From: Nitrospira sp. | GTDB taxonomy: Bacteria > Nitrospirota > Nitrospiria > Nitrospirales > Nitrospiraceae | Length of the DNA: 64,000 bases | Direction: 5' to 3' | Assembly (NCBI GenBank): GCA_022842445.1 | Contig: JALHPO010000003.1 | Span: 1 to 64,000, forward strand | Shown here: positions 8,749-17,297 of the stretch, piece by piece | How the letters are laid out: every line of letters starts with the position of its first letter | Position numbering within the stretch: position 1 is the stretch's first letter | Notes under the pieces: model-generated | What the model was told of the DNA's origin: nothing | What the model saw: only the letters and a program-made list of their open reading frames with translations | The model's database searches: none | Program-made: the position numbers and the translations under genes

Positions 8749-9711
8749 ATGAGAACCGCAGCGCATCCAAAGCAAGCGATTCTAGTGGCGACAGACTTTT
8801 CGAAGCCGGGTAAACTGGTGGCTCCGTATGCCTTTAAACTTGCACTGGCATTGAATCTCCGCCTCACGATTCTACATGTCGTGAAAGCCCCTCCCGGCAT
8901 TGAGCACTGGTCTCCCGGCGCGCGCCGTTCCCTTCAATCCTTGAAGACCAAGGCTCTTCTTGAGCTGGGCCGGATCGTGCATTTTGCGAACGAGAACGGC
9001 CTCATGGCCGATCACAAAATTCTGGTGGGCATTCCCCAGGATACCATCTTGGAGGTTGCACACAGTCCTGACGTTGCCCTTATCGCCATGGGAAATCACG
9101 GCAAGACCGGCTGGGATCGACTCCGGTTAGGCAGCGTTGCGGAGAGCACCGTGCGCCAGGCGCCTTGCCCTGTCCTTACGATCGGCGCGTCCGTTACCTC
9201 TCATACCTCCATCAATCCGCGCCGGCTGAACATATCTCGTCTTCTGGTGGCAACGGACTTTTCTGCTGCTTCGAAGGCTGCGCTTCGTGCCGCCGTCGTG
9301 CTGGCAAAACGACTGAACGCGCGGGTGGTGCTGGTCCATGCCGCCGAGCCCTCGGGCTCCCTGCAAACTGACCCGCTTCGAGTCGATGAACTCTCGCGGA
9401 GGCGCTATGCTGGACGGTTGCAGAAGATTATATCGGCGTCTCGAGCCGATGAGGTCATCACCGACAAGATCGTGATCACAGGAAATCCCGTTGAGGTCAT
9501 TCTTGATCAAGCAAAGCACGAAAAGGCCGACCTCATCGTCGTTGGAACCCATGGTCGTCGCGGCATGAAGCGACTCATGCTGGGTAGTGTTGCCGAAGCC
9601 ATGGTTCGAAGAGCCACCTGCCCGGTCTTTACTGTCACGACTGGAGCGAGAAAGCCGTTTGAAATAACCAACAGCACGAAGCGCTCCCCTCCCCGCAGCA
9701 GTGCCGGTTAA
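8749..9711 (+). CDS. Universal stress protein with two UspA domains
   Basis: A 320-residue cytosolic protein with tandem Usp folds: residues about 7-150 and 160-305. Each begins with a strand plus ATDFS (LVATDFSKPG and LVATDFSAAS) and ends with the ATP-binding signature G-X2-G-X9-GS: GNHGKTGWDRLRLGS and GTHGRRGMKRLMLGS. The conserved glycines suggest both domains bind ATP. Its position between two antiporters hints at a role in ion or osmotic stress, but that is inference. The last 15 residues are basic and poorly conserved. Confidence 0.92.
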   Translation: MRTAAHPKQAILVATDFSKPGKLVAPYAFKLALALNLRLTILHVVKAPPGIEHWSPGARRSLQSLKTKALLELGRIVHFANENGLMADHKILVGIPQDTILEVAHSPDVALIAMGNHGKTGWDRLRLGSVAESTVRQAPCPVLTIGASVTSHTSINPRRLNISRLLVATDFSAASKAALRAAVVLAKRLNARVVLVHAAEPSGSLQTDPLRVDELSRRRYAGRLQKIISASRADEVITDKIVITGNPVEVILDQAKHEKADLIVVGTHGRRGMKRLMLGSVAEAMVRRATCPVFTVTTGARKPFEITNSTKRSPPRSSAG

Positions 9712-9967
9712 TACGGCTCTGTTTAGGGAAGTGTTGAATATAGCCGGCGCTACCACGTCAATCCGCCACGTAGCTCCCGCCGACATTGTCCTGGCATAGC
9801 GAGAAATTCTGAGTGGAATGCAATACTGCGGCAAAACCACATTGATTAATGAAGTAGCGGCAACATCCAGCTCATCTATGGTATTTTCGCTCTCCGGCCT
9901 CGTGATGTTGCTACTACTCGGCCATCGTGGACCAATTGCGAACAAAGTTCGCTTAAGAAGGTATTAG

Positions 9968-11665
9968 GTGCAGCCCGACCCTCAATTTTTTACAGACCTT
10001 GCCACGGTATTCCTTGCCGCCGTTGCCGGCGGCGTACTTGCCAGAATTGCCGGACAGCCGTTGATTCTCGGCTACGTCTTAGGCGGGATTGCCATCGGGC
10101 CGTTTACCCCGGGACCTACTATCTCGGAATCTCACACGTTCGATCTCTTTGCAGAGATCGGCGTCATTCTCCTGATGTTTTCGATCGGACTTGAGTTTTC
10201 CGTTAAGGATCTGATGCGCGTCAAATGGGTCGCCCTGGCGGGCGGTCCGCTCGGCATTCTCTTGTCCGTCGGATTGGCCACCGTGGTGGGGAGCTTGATC
10301 GGGTGGTCTACGATCCAAAGCATCGTGATCGGAGCGGTCATTTCTATGGCAAGTACCATGGTCCTCGCCCGCCTCCTCGTCGATCGGGGCGAACTTCGCT
10401 CGAAGCATGGGCGAGTGATGATCGGCATTACTCTGGTCGAAGATGTGGCCGTCGTAGGGATGACGGTGCTCATGCCGGCCCTCGGAGCGTTCGACTCGGG
10501 ACGATTACTGCTGATTGGTGAAGCCCTGGTGAAGGCTCTGGTCATTCTTCTGCCGTTGGGATATTTGGGCGTGAAGGTCATCCCGCCGATCATGACCCAC
10601 GTCGCAAGGACCCAGAACCAGGAGCTCTTCCTGCTCGTCACACTGGCAATCAGCCTTGGAACAGCTGCGGTGACACAGATGGTCGGACTTTCTCTAGCCT
10701 TAGGGGCCTTCCTGGCCGGCCTCATTATCAGTGCATCCGATTATGGGCACGAAACCTTGGCCCGGCTGCTCTCGTTGCGTGATGCCTTCGTCGCGCTCTT
10801 TTTTGTGACCATCGGCATCCTGATCGACCCGCGGGTCATCGTCGATAATCTGTCTCTGCTTGCCACAATGATCGGCTTGATCGTGGCCGGGAAGCTCCTG
10901 ATTTGGACGACCGTCGTGCGGATATTCGGCTACCCCTGGATGACCGCATTCCTGGTTGGGATCGGCCTGACTCAAATCGGCGAATTCTCGTTTGTATTGG
11001 TGCAGGTGGCAAAAACGGCGGGCCATGTCGGCAGTGAAGTGTACAATGCAACGCTTGCCGCTTCTCTCATCACCATTCTCATGAACGCGGCTCTCGTCAG
11101 ATATGTGCCCGGATGGCTTATCCAGAAGCGTCTCACCCATGATCAAAGCGACATCGTGTCCTGGCCGCCGGAGGGCGAACCGCTCCAACAGCATGTCGTA
11201 CTGTGTGGATTTGGACGAGTGGGCAGCTCGATCGGGAGAGCGTTGGACACGTTCGGTCTTTCCTATGTGGTCATCGATCGAAATCCGGACATCATTCGCC
11301 GGTTACACGCCCGACACACGGCCTGCCTCTATGGCGACGCCTCCCACCGCGAATTGCTCGTGAAGGCCGGAGCGGCGGACGCGTCTCTGATCATCGTGGC
11401 ATTGCCTGAAATTGAGCCCGCTGCCCTGACGGTGGGCCGCATCCGCGACCTCAATCCAAAAGTCCCGATTTTAGCCCGGGCGCATGGAGTCGCGGAAGCG
11501 GAACGACTCGGTGCCGTCGGAGCGACCGAGGTCATTCAGCCTGAAGTCGAGGCGTCGGCGACGCTTATCCGCCATGCCTTGAACTGGTTCGGTGTACCGA
11601 AGGATCGCGTTCTGGATTATGTGGAACAGTACCGGCAGTCCATGGAAACGAAGCGGACAAGTTGA
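9968..11665 (+). CDS. Monovalent cation:proton antiporter-2 (KefB/YbaL type) with TrkA-N domain
   Basis: A 565-residue CPA2 antiporter. The GTG start is supported by AAGAAGG 7 bases upstream. Residues 1-385 form about 12 membrane helices with family motifs (LGYVLGGIAIGPFTPG, LLMFSIGLEFS, FLAGLIISASDYGHE). Residues about 400-520 are a Rossmann TrkA-N/RCK domain that starts VVLCGFGRVGSSIGRALD and could bind NAD(H). The protein resembles YbaL/RosB-like K+ or Na+ exchangers rather than true KefB, because no glutathione-gating loop could be recognised. Together with the CPA1 gene upstream it points to strong demand for cation/pH balance. Confidence 0.92.
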   Translation: MQPDPQFFTDLATVFLAAVAGGVLARIAGQPLILGYVLGGIAIGPFTPGPTISESHTFDLFAEIGVILLMFSIGLEFSVKDLMRVKWVALAGGPLGILLSVGLATVVGSLIGWSTIQSIVIGAVISMASTMVLARLLVDRGELRSKHGRVMIGITLVEDVAVVGMTVLMPALGAFDSGRLLLIGEALVKALVILLPLGYLGVKVIPPIMTHVARTQNQELFLLVTLAISLGTAAVTQMVGLSLALGAFLAGLIISASDYGHETLARLLSLRDAFVALFFVTIGILIDPRVIVDNLSLLATMIGLIVAGKLLIWTTVVRIFGYPWMTAFLVGIGLTQIGEFSFVLVQVAKTAGHVGSEVYNATLAASLITILMNAALVRYVPGWLIQKRLTHDQSDIVSWPPEGEPLQQHVVLCGFGRVGSSIGRALDTFGLSYVVIDRNPDIIRRLHARHTACLYGDASHRELLVKAGAADASLIIVALPEIEPAALTVGRIRDLNPKVPILARAHGVAEAERLGAVGATEVIQPEVEASATLIRHALNWFGVPKDRVLDYVEQYRQSMETKRTS

Positions 11666-11716
11666 ATGCGCACCGGGCTCAAGCTGCAAGCAAGAGCTGA
11701 TAGCCGCTTCTGACCT

Positions 11717-12406
11717 TTAATTTGAACGCGCGCCTACCTCATCGAGGTGGCGCAAGAGGTCGGCTGGATCTTGGTAGACACGGTAGGCGCCGGCCTGCTG
11801 AAGCTCCTCACGCCCGTACCCCCCAGACAACACGCCGACCGCCAAAGCCCAGGCCCGACGGGCAGCCAGCATGTCCCAAACGCTATCTCCTACGATCACG
11901 CATTGGTTCATCGATATCGTAAGCCGTTGGGCCGCGGCCACGAAAAGGTCCGGGTCCGGCTTCGCATACCGTACGTCATCGCGAGTGACCACGGGTACGT
12001 CCGGGGACAAGTTCAAGAGTTTGAGCGTGGGCTGGGCACTATGCAAACGCCCGCTGGTGGCAATGGCATACGGCACGCCGCGCGCCGAGAGTTCCGCCAA
12101 CAGTTCCAGCGCGCCCGGCAGCACACGCAAAGAGCCGGCCTGCCGGCGATAGGCCTCGGCGTGAGCACGCTGAATACGCTCGACCTCCTCCGCAATTAGA
12201 ACGCGTCCGATCTCCCGAAGAAACGCCGACAACATGAGGCCGCCGCTCATGCCGATCTGTCGGTGGATTCGCCACACCGACAGTTCGATTCCGGCGCCTT
12301 GCATGGCTTCTCGCCAAGCCAGGACATGCTGGTAGACGCTATCCACCAAGGTACCATCCAGATCGAAGAGAAATGCTAAGGAGTCACGGCTCTGTGATGT
12401 CGTCAT
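11717..12406 (-). CDS. HAD-superfamily phosphatase, Gph/beta-phosphoglucomutase-like
   Basis: A 229-residue HAD hydrolase with all motifs: motif I DLDGTLVDS (nucleophile and acid Asp, about residues 15-23), a helical C1 cap, motif II TSGR, motif III Lys in AKPDPDLF, and motif IV VGDSVWDM. The cap size and motifs place it near phosphoglycolate phosphatase and sugar-phosphate phosphatases; the substrate cannot be fixed from sequence. It stands alone on the minus strand, convergent with the antiporter gene 51 bp away, and no clear terminator was seen between them. Confidence 0.9.
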   Translation of the reverse strand: MTTSQSRDSLAFLFDLDGTLVDSVYQHVLAWREAMQGAGIELSVWRIHRQIGMSGGLMLSAFLREIGRVLIAEEVERIQRAHAEAYRRQAGSLRVLPGALELLAELSARGVPYAIATSGRLHSAQPTLKLLNLSPDVPVVTRDDVRYAKPDPDLFVAAAQRLTISMNQCVIVGDSVWDMLAARRAWALAVGVLSGGYGREELQQAGAYRVYQDPADLLRHLDEVGARSN

Positions 12407-12593
12407 AGCTCAGGTTCCATAGGGTTACAATTTCGCCTCCTTCCTGCGTAAATAGTGTGCGCTCATGTTCTTTCCTCTGGTGGAGGTTCCACTGAGTGAT
12501 GACGCGCGTTTCGTGTTCAAAACCCAGTATGCTTATTGAGGCAGTACGAAGCACGAACAGTCTCCCCGTCTCGGCGTCAACCCAAGCCAACAT
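12384..12593 (-). CDS. Possible small hypothetical protein overlapping the HAD gene start
   Basis: A 69-residue frame (MLAWVDAETGRLF...) that ends 23 bp inside the HAD gene, as coupled genes sometimes do. Its composition is protein-like, with alternating hydrophobic strands and a Trp/His/Glu-rich middle, but no family is recognised and the ribosome site (GTGAG, 9 bases before ATG) is weak. It would otherwise be plain intergenic DNA of about 220 bp. I list it as doubtful. Confidence 0.25.
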   Translation of the reverse strand: MLAWVDAETGRLFVLRTASISILGFEHETRVITQWNLHQRKEHERTLFTQEGGEIVTLWNLSYDDITEP

Positions 12594-12625
12594 GCATTGC
12601 GCTCACCGGTGCGCAGAAAAACCCG

Positions 12626-13537
12626 TCATGACTTCCAGAGATCGATCACCGTCCCGCTTTCGTTCAGCTCCACTGTGATCATCGTTCCTTCCTTGATAGG
12701 TCGGGATTTCACTTCGAGACGCTCAAGCGGAAACACCTTTTCACCTTCTGGAGTCCACAGCTTGATTTGTTTCTTAGCCCTGCCGACATAGATCAGCTTA
12801 CCTGAAACCAACCGATGAGATTGCGTGTGGCCTTTCATGTGGTGATCGATGACCATGTTTTCTTTGTCCAGCCAGAGATCCATTTCGTCTCCCACCACGA
12901 TACCGGAAGGGGCGGTTTTGACGCTTAAACGATAGGTGGCGAACGGTCCTTTGATAAAAATCATGCCGGATTCAATTTTCTCCACTGTACCGTGCGTCTT
13001 GATTCTATGGCCGGCTTTAGCCTTCGGTTGCTCATCGAAGCTCATTTCGACGGTAAGTCGATGAACATCGATGACCTTTCCTGTTTCGTTCAGCTCGATC
13101 GTCACAGGCGCCCCTTCTTCCATGGACGCCAACTTGGATCGGCCTGCCTGCACGTCAAAAGCTTTCTCGCCTTCAGGTGTCCAGAGTTTGATTTCTCGTC
13201 GATCGTCAGCCGTATAGACCAGCGCGCCTGAAATATATCGATGGAGATGAGCCGGTTCTCCTTTTCGATGAACGTCGATCACGGCATTGTTTTCATTCAC
13301 CTGCATCTCCACTTCTTCACCGACTTTCAGTTTCTCGGAACCCGGCAATGAGAATGTCATCGATCCCCACGGTGTTTTCACTTTGACGAGGCCGGATTGC
13401 ACCTTCGAGACGACGCCGCTGACCTTCATGTGCGTTCCTGTTCTTTGCGTGATCCCTTCATCGGCAAACCCGTAGGGAGCCACCATGAACAGGCTCAAAA
13501 CCATCATTCCCAAACTCATCGACTTAATCATCATCAT
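12626..13537 (-). CDS. Periplasmic protein with two copies of one beta-rich domain, unknown function
   Basis: 303 residues with a signal peptide (MMMIKSMSLGMMVLSLFMV, cleavage likely after GFA). The mature part is a tandem duplication: copy 1 spans about residues 37-165, copy 2 about 180-303. Matching landmarks are GVVSKVQSGLVKVKTPWG / GTVEKIESGMIFIKGPFA, RYISGALVYTADDRREIKLW / RLVSGKLIYVGRAKKQIKLW, and TPEGEKAF / TPEGEKVF. Each copy ends VIELNETGKVIDVHR-like. The alternation suggests small beta barrels. GGAGGG lies just before three consecutive ATG codons, so the start may be up to 6 bases later. Upstream is a 490-bp gap, so it is probably its own transcript. I do not recognise a named family. 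Confidence 0.8.
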   Translation of the reverse strand: MMMIKSMSLGMMVLSLFMVAPYGFADEGITQRTGTHMKVSGVVSKVQSGLVKVKTPWGSMTFSLPGSEKLKVGEEVEMQVNENNAVIDVHRKGEPAHLHRYISGALVYTADDRREIKLWTPEGEKAFDVQAGRSKLASMEEGAPVTIELNETGKVIDVHRLTVEMSFDEQPKAKAGHRIKTHGTVEKIESGMIFIKGPFATYRLSVKTAPSGIVVGDEMDLWLDKENMVIDHHMKGHTQSHRLVSGKLIYVGRAKKQIKLWTPEGEKVFPLERLEVKSRPIKEGTMITVELNESGTVIDLWKS

Positions 13538-14030
13538 TTCCCTCCGCCCTCTGTTCGTTTGGTTTGATGCTTTGCTCGTCGCGAGATTGCATGGTCACAC
13601 CACCCGTTCCGCATCTGAGACGAGCTCTGAGTCAGCCGAGCGATACAACTCGCCGGCCAACATCTTCGCCCTTTCAGTTTGTGTCCTCAGCGAGTCCCCG
13701 CTTGTCGAATCGTGCAAGCTCACAGCCGTCAGGTGTCTTTATTCAATGTGCCGGTCGGATGACCACAGCAGATGCGGCACTACAAGAACATTGTGAGCGC
13801 ATGGAGCTCCAGATATTCGTAAGCTCTCGACTATAAGTGAAAATTAAAGGAACGCAACCTGGAGAAATCCCTTGGTCAGGAGGTAACGCCTCCACTTTGA
13901 TGTGGGCGTTCGAACGAGTTGAAAAGAGTGTTGAGAAGGGTCAGGGTGGGCAAACGCCTGCTTCCAGTACAGACCGACACTGTATCACCGTCACATGTTT
14001 TTCTTGCTCTCTCGTGTCTCCACAGCGAGA
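13538..14030. other. Intergenic stretch without recognised gene
   Basis: 493 bp between the duplicated-domain gene and the VOC gene, which points toward it. Several plus-strand open frames of 60-100 codons cross the region but lack ribosome sites and protein-like composition. A small inverted repeat GGAGG-TAACG-CCTCC lies at 13879-13893. The promoter of the periplasmic protein gene must be in its left part. Confidence 0.4.
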
Positions 14031-14477
14031 TTACAGACCCAGCGGCTTGATCGGCGATAGAACCGCCATCGGGTTATTCTTCCACACCGACTCGTCCGCA
14101 TCGACATAGAGTTCCACTTCGTTCCCGTCGGGATCGCGGAGATACAGACTCTGGCTGACGGTATGATCGCTCATGCCGTCTATCGAAATCCCCGCCTGCT
14201 CAAGTTCACTCTTGGCGGCCCGCAGCTCATCAAGCGAATCACCGACCTTGATTCCGATGTGATAGAGCCCCCGTCGCCTCCCGGACGATGGTCCCGGCGC
14301 GTCGCCCACCTGGATCAACAGCAGTTCATGATGCGTGCGACCCGAGGTGAGCGCCGCTGCCATTCCATTGAAAATTCGTCCGACTTCCTTGAACCCCAAC
14401 AAGTCGCGATAGAACCCGAGCGACCGTTCCAACTCCTTCACGTAGAAGACGACATGACCGAGATAGTGGGCTTTCAT
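14031..14477 (-). CDS. VOC-family metalloenzyme (glyoxalase / catechol dioxygenase-like)
   Basis: A 148-residue protein; ATG at 14477 is chosen over a GTG 9 bases upstream because AAGGGGTGA precedes it at normal spacing. Fold marks are LGHVVFYVKELERSLGFYRDLLGF, HHELLLIQVG and LYHIGIKV, ending in LRDPDGNEVELYVD. The metal-ligand residues of the family (His near residue 8, His in HIGIKV, Glu in NEVELY) are present. This pattern is shared by glyoxalase I, fosfomycin-resistance proteins and CatE-like dioxygenases, so substrate is open. It is the last gene of a minus-strand run of redox genes reaching back to 19.6 kb. Confidence 0.85.
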   Translation of the reverse strand: MKAHYLGHVVFYVKELERSLGFYRDLLGFKEVGRIFNGMAAALTSGRTHHELLLIQVGDAPGPSSGRRRGLYHIGIKVGDSLDELRAAKSELEQAGISIDGMSDHTVSQSLYLRDPDGNEVELYVDADESVWKNNPMAVLSPIKPLGL

Positions 14478-14482
14478 TGGAA

Positions 14483-14896
14483 TCACCCCTTGTTGGGAAC
14501 AGACTGCATGAGCAATGCTCTGGCCGCCGCGTGCGCCAACACGACATCGGGGCTTCGTTGAAGCGCGTCATGATACTGCCTGCTGAATCCCTCCCCCGCT
14601 TCCGTCGGCATCAAGAGCGTCCGCACAGCGACGAGCAGAGCCTGGATTTCCTCAAGGGCTGAGGGCTCATGCTCCTCGCTGAGTTCATCGAATCTGGCTA
14701 TGACTTGGGAGAGCGGACGTAACCACACGAACCAGGCATCGTTCAGCACCAGCTGCAAAAATGCTCCGTTGGATGGGATTCGACCATGCACCCGCTCATA
14801 GGAGATCCGTTCATCGTCCAGCAAAGCTTTATGCAGACGAAGCAGCGCGTGAAAGACATTGTCCAGAGAGACGTCTCGAGCCCTTTGTTCCGGCAT
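14483..14896 (-). CDS. Conserved hypothetical protein, helical
   Basis: 137 residues from ATG at 14896, which follows GCGAGGAATTATC; the frame is open 15 bases further. The protein is predicted all-helical, rich in Leu/Arg/Glu (ALLRLHKALLDDERISYERV; GAFLQLVLNDAWFVWLRPLSQ). I recognise it as a widespread small protein without known function and cannot give a domain name. Its stop overlaps the region just upstream of the VOC gene, and it starts 28 bp after the real 3' end of the Rieske-flavodoxin gene, so all three should be co-transcribed. Confidence 0.7.
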   Translation of the reverse strand: MPEQRARDVSLDNVFHALLRLHKALLDDERISYERVHGRIPSNGAFLQLVLNDAWFVWLRPLSQVIARFDELSEEHEPSALEEIQALLVAVRTLLMPTEAGEGFSRQYHDALQRSPDVVLAHAAARALLMQSVPNKG

Positions 14897-14923
14897 GATA
14901 ATTCCTCGCAAGGACCATTTCCG

Positions 14924-15169
14924 TTATCCGGTTGGTTCACTGTCAAGTTGATGGGCCTTACGCCCACCCCGGGTGAGCGGATGCTCGGCAAGCTGACCAC
15001 AGACCATCAGCTTTGCCATATCCGCAGCACGTGCAACAAGCGCCCGGGCTCCCTCGCGCAGCTCCCGGCTGTTTTTCACCTCAAGAACATTACGCTCCAT
15101 ATCCTCAGCGCTCCATCCCCTCGAATGGGCGATAAAGGGGAACTGCGGAAACTGACAACCGACTTCGGC
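14924..15169 (-). pseudogene. Out-of-frame 3' remainder of the Rieske-flavodoxin gene
   Basis: After the run of five A (five T on the coding strand) at 15170-15174 the reading frame of the upstream gene becomes unlikely (KSVVSFRSSPLSPIRG...). Shifting by one base gives 81 further residues that look like a normal flavodoxin C-terminus: AEVGCQFPQFPFIAHSRG, then WSAEDMERNVLEVK, then ELREGARALVARAADMAKLM. It ends at TAA 14924-14926. With a sixth T the joint would read LMTFFAEVG, as expected for NADPH-dependent FMN reductases. Either a base is missing from the assembly or the gene is broken in this strain. Confidence 0.8.
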
Positions 15170-16029
15170 AAAAACGTCATGAGCTGGCCTGCCACGCCCT
15201 GTACATTGTCCTGACCACCCATAATGATAAACGCCGCCACCTTGTTCTTCATCAAATGTTTATTGGCAATGGTCTCCTGATTCTGAATGCAGTTCATCCG
15301 TTCGACCATTTTGTAATACAGACTACTGGCGTTGCCCCAACGAATCGGTGTGGCAATCAGGATCACATCGGCCCAATGGACGATCGCTTCATACACGCGA
15401 TCAAGCTGATCCGTAGGGTCCACCTGGGTAATCGAACAGGGCCAGGTGCAGGCTTGCGCCGACTTGGAGTAATACCCTTCGCAAGCACGAAAACTCAGGT
15501 CACGCAATTTGATGTACTGGGTCTCAAGATGCAGTTCGCTCTTTGCATGCTCCAATGCCGTTTCAAGGAGCGCATCCGATCCGCTGTAGCGGGGATGGCC
15601 GGCGGTCATTACGGTTGTAGAAATGCCCACAACCCGGATCGGTCCTGCCTGGCGGATGATCGGACGAGCTAAGGGATGCGGCTCGTGAGCCTGCTTCTTG
15701 CGTTTCGTCGCAGAGGAGAGATCGACATACAACCGGCCATTCTCAATCTTGGTCTCGTAGGCCGGAACCTGGTCTTGCTCATAGCCGGGTTCCCCATGGC
15801 CGGTTCGATGATGGAACTTCCAGTAGTGCCAAGGACAGACGATATAGTCGCCGTCAAGCGTGCCATGGCCCAATGGCCCTCCCACGTGATTACAGACCCC
15901 GGAAATCGCAGCAAACTCACCATCTTTATACGTGAGTGCGACTCGCGTCTTCCCGATCGAAACCTCTTGCAACGGCCTCTTTTTCAGATCTTCTGCGCTA
16001 CCAATTTCTATCCATTGCTGATCCGGCAT
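15076..16029 (-). CDS. Rieske [2Fe-2S] ferredoxin fused to NADPH-dependent FMN reductase (flavodoxin-like); frameshifted
   Basis: ATG at 16029 is preceded by AGAGGAG. Residues about 4-105 are a Rieske domain with both cluster boxes, CNHVGG and CPWHYWKFH, of the NirD/biphenyl-ferredoxin kind. Residues about 125 onward are a flavodoxin-like NADPH-FMN reductase (IRVVGISTTVM..., ATPIRWGNASSLYYKMVERM). Thus electron entry and flavin sites sit in one chain, suggesting a soluble redox enzyme. In the sequence as given the last 30 codons or so are out of frame; the true protein would end at 14924, about 400 residues long. It lies in the redox/detoxification run with DsbA-like, pirin and NmrA-like genes. 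Confidence 0.88.
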   Translation of the reverse strand: MPDQQWIEIGSAEDLKKRPLQEVSIGKTRVALTYKDGEFAAISGVCNHVGGPLGHGTLDGDYIVCPWHYWKFHHRTGHGEPGYEQDQVPAYETKIENGRLYVDLSSATKRKKQAHEPHPLARPIIRQAGPIRVVGISTTVMTAGHPRYSGSDALLETALEHAKSELHLETQYIKLRDLSFRACEGYYSKSAQACTWPCSITQVDPTDQLDRVYEAIVHWADVILIATPIRWGNASSLYYKMVERMNCIQNQETIANKHLMKNKVAAFIIMGGQDNVQGVAGQLMTFLPKSVVSFRSSPLSPIRGDGALRIWSVMFLR

Positions 16030-16119
16030 CAACGGCTCCTCTTGCGATCTCACAGAATGCTTGGATGCAGGGCCCCCTCGAACATTGAGCTATGGGATCC
16101 AGACATCATTGACGAAAAT

Positions 16120-16563
16120 TCACGGCCCTGATTCAGCCGTCCCCTCTCGCGCAGGTTTGACAAATGTGATTCCTGCCTTCTGGACTTCCTGATACGGCAA
16201 CAGCCAGACCAGCGATTCATCGCTGAGATCGCCGACCTGGAAACGATTCCCCCATGGATCGCGGAAATCGCATCGCAAGTCGGACGCCGGTTTCAGCTTG
16301 TACTTGTTGAGCAGTTTCTTCCGCACTTCCTTGACCTGTTTCGCGTCCCGGACCATCAAGCCAAAATGTTTCACACGATCCGGCTGTAGCTTGCGCACCT
16401 CAAAAATGGCCATGAATTGATGCTCGCCCAGCTTGCACCAGGCTGCACCTTCACCACCTCGCAACATCTTCAGGCCGAAGACATCGGAATAAAACTTTAC
16501 GGCCTTCTTAGCGTCGGTGACTTCGATAACCACATGGTTACACCCATAGACCTGAACGGCCAT
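16120..16563 (-). CDS. VOC-family protein (glyoxalase superfamily)
   Basis: 147 residues with a single vicinal-oxygen-chelate domain: CNHVVIEVTDAKKAVKFYSD, WCKLGEHQFMAIFEV, RVKHFGLMVRD and DFRDPWGNRFQVGD. The His after CN and the His of KHFGLMV match family metal ligands, but the third usual ligand, an acidic residue after GNRF, is Gln here, so metal binding is uncertain. Its ATG overlaps the TAA of the DsbA-like gene (TAATG), which indicates translational coupling. Substrate unknown; it is the second VOC protein of this run and is not closely related to the first. Confidence 0.82.
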   Translation of the reverse strand: MAVQVYGCNHVVIEVTDAKKAVKFYSDVFGLKMLRGGEGAAWCKLGEHQFMAIFEVRKLQPDRVKHFGLMVRDAKQVKEVRKKLLNKYKLKPASDLRCDFRDPWGNRFQVGDLSDESLVWLLPYQEVQKAGITFVKPAREGTAESGP

Positions 16564-17237
16564 TACACACCCCCTTCCCCAACCACGGAGCTGGCTTTGA
16601 TCTGCCTGAAGGCCGCTACGAACTGCTCAGGGGGTTGCGCTCCGGACAATGCAGGGGTTCCGTTGAGCAGGAAATAGGGAACCGCGCGAATACCCAAACG
16701 ATGGCCAGTTGCTTCTTCTGCCTTCACCTCTTCGACCCCCTCATTGCTGACCAGGAATGTCTTGATCGCTGTTTGATCAAACCCCGCAGAGACGGCAGCT
16801 TGGGACAAGATCTCAACATTCCCAATGTCTCCGCCCTCCAGGAAATACCGACGAAAGAGCGTTTCGACCATCGCATCCTGTTTGCCATGATGCCCCGCCA
16901 ACCAGATGAGGCGATGCGCGGCGAATGTGTTCGGCGTCCGCGCAATGCGCGCAAAAGCGAACTGGATGCCCTCTTCGGCGCCGGCTCTCGCAACTTGTCC
17001 ATAGATGGCTTGAGCAGCCTCAGCGTCACCGAACTTGGCTTCAAGGTACGTCTTACGATCTATCCCCTCTTTCGGCATCGTGGGATTCAGCTGAAACGGC
17101 CGCCAACGCACTCGCGTCTGAACCGCTCCATGCAGCTGCGCCAGCGCCCGCTCAAGCCGCCGTTTCCCGACGTAGCACCAGGGACAGATCACGTCCGAGT
17201 AAATGTCGATGTGGACCGCCTCGCTCTGTTCGCTCAT
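16563..17237 (-). CDS. DsbA-family oxidoreductase, FrnE-like
   Basis: 224 residues of the FrnE branch of the DsbA family, without a signal peptide, so cytosolic. The thioredoxin-fold start IDIYSDVICPWCYVGKRRLE carries the CPWC redox pair. The helical insertion and cis-Pro loop (GIRAVPYFLLNG) are typical. FrnE proteins act as disulfide isomerases/oxidoreductases in oxidative stress and polyketide-related pathways; here the setting is stress-like. The gene is coupled to the VOC gene downstream and lies 60 bp from the pirin gene upstream. Confidence 0.92.
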   Translation of the reverse strand: MSEQSEAVHIDIYSDVICPWCYVGKRRLERALAQLHGAVQTRVRWRPFQLNPTMPKEGIDRKTYLEAKFGDAEAAQAIYGQVARAGAEEGIQFAFARIARTPNTFAAHRLIWLAGHHGKQDAMVETLFRRYFLEGGDIGNVEILSQAAVSAGFDQTAIKTFLVSNEGVEEVKAEEATGHRLGIRAVPYFLLNGTPALSGAQPPEQFVAAFRQIKASSVVGEGGV

Positions 17238-17269
17238 CCTGTCCCAGCCTTACTAACTTCTCTTTCCCT

Positions 17270-17297
17270 ACGAGATACGCTTCACAAGCGACGCAGG
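17270..17297. repeat. Heptamer-period repeat between pirin and FrnE genes
   Basis: Four successive 7-mers each starting AC: ACGAGAT, ACGCTTC, ACAAGCG, ACGCAGG. Almost the same series occurs at 38571-38598. It ends exactly at the stop of the pirin gene. Confidence 0.6.
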
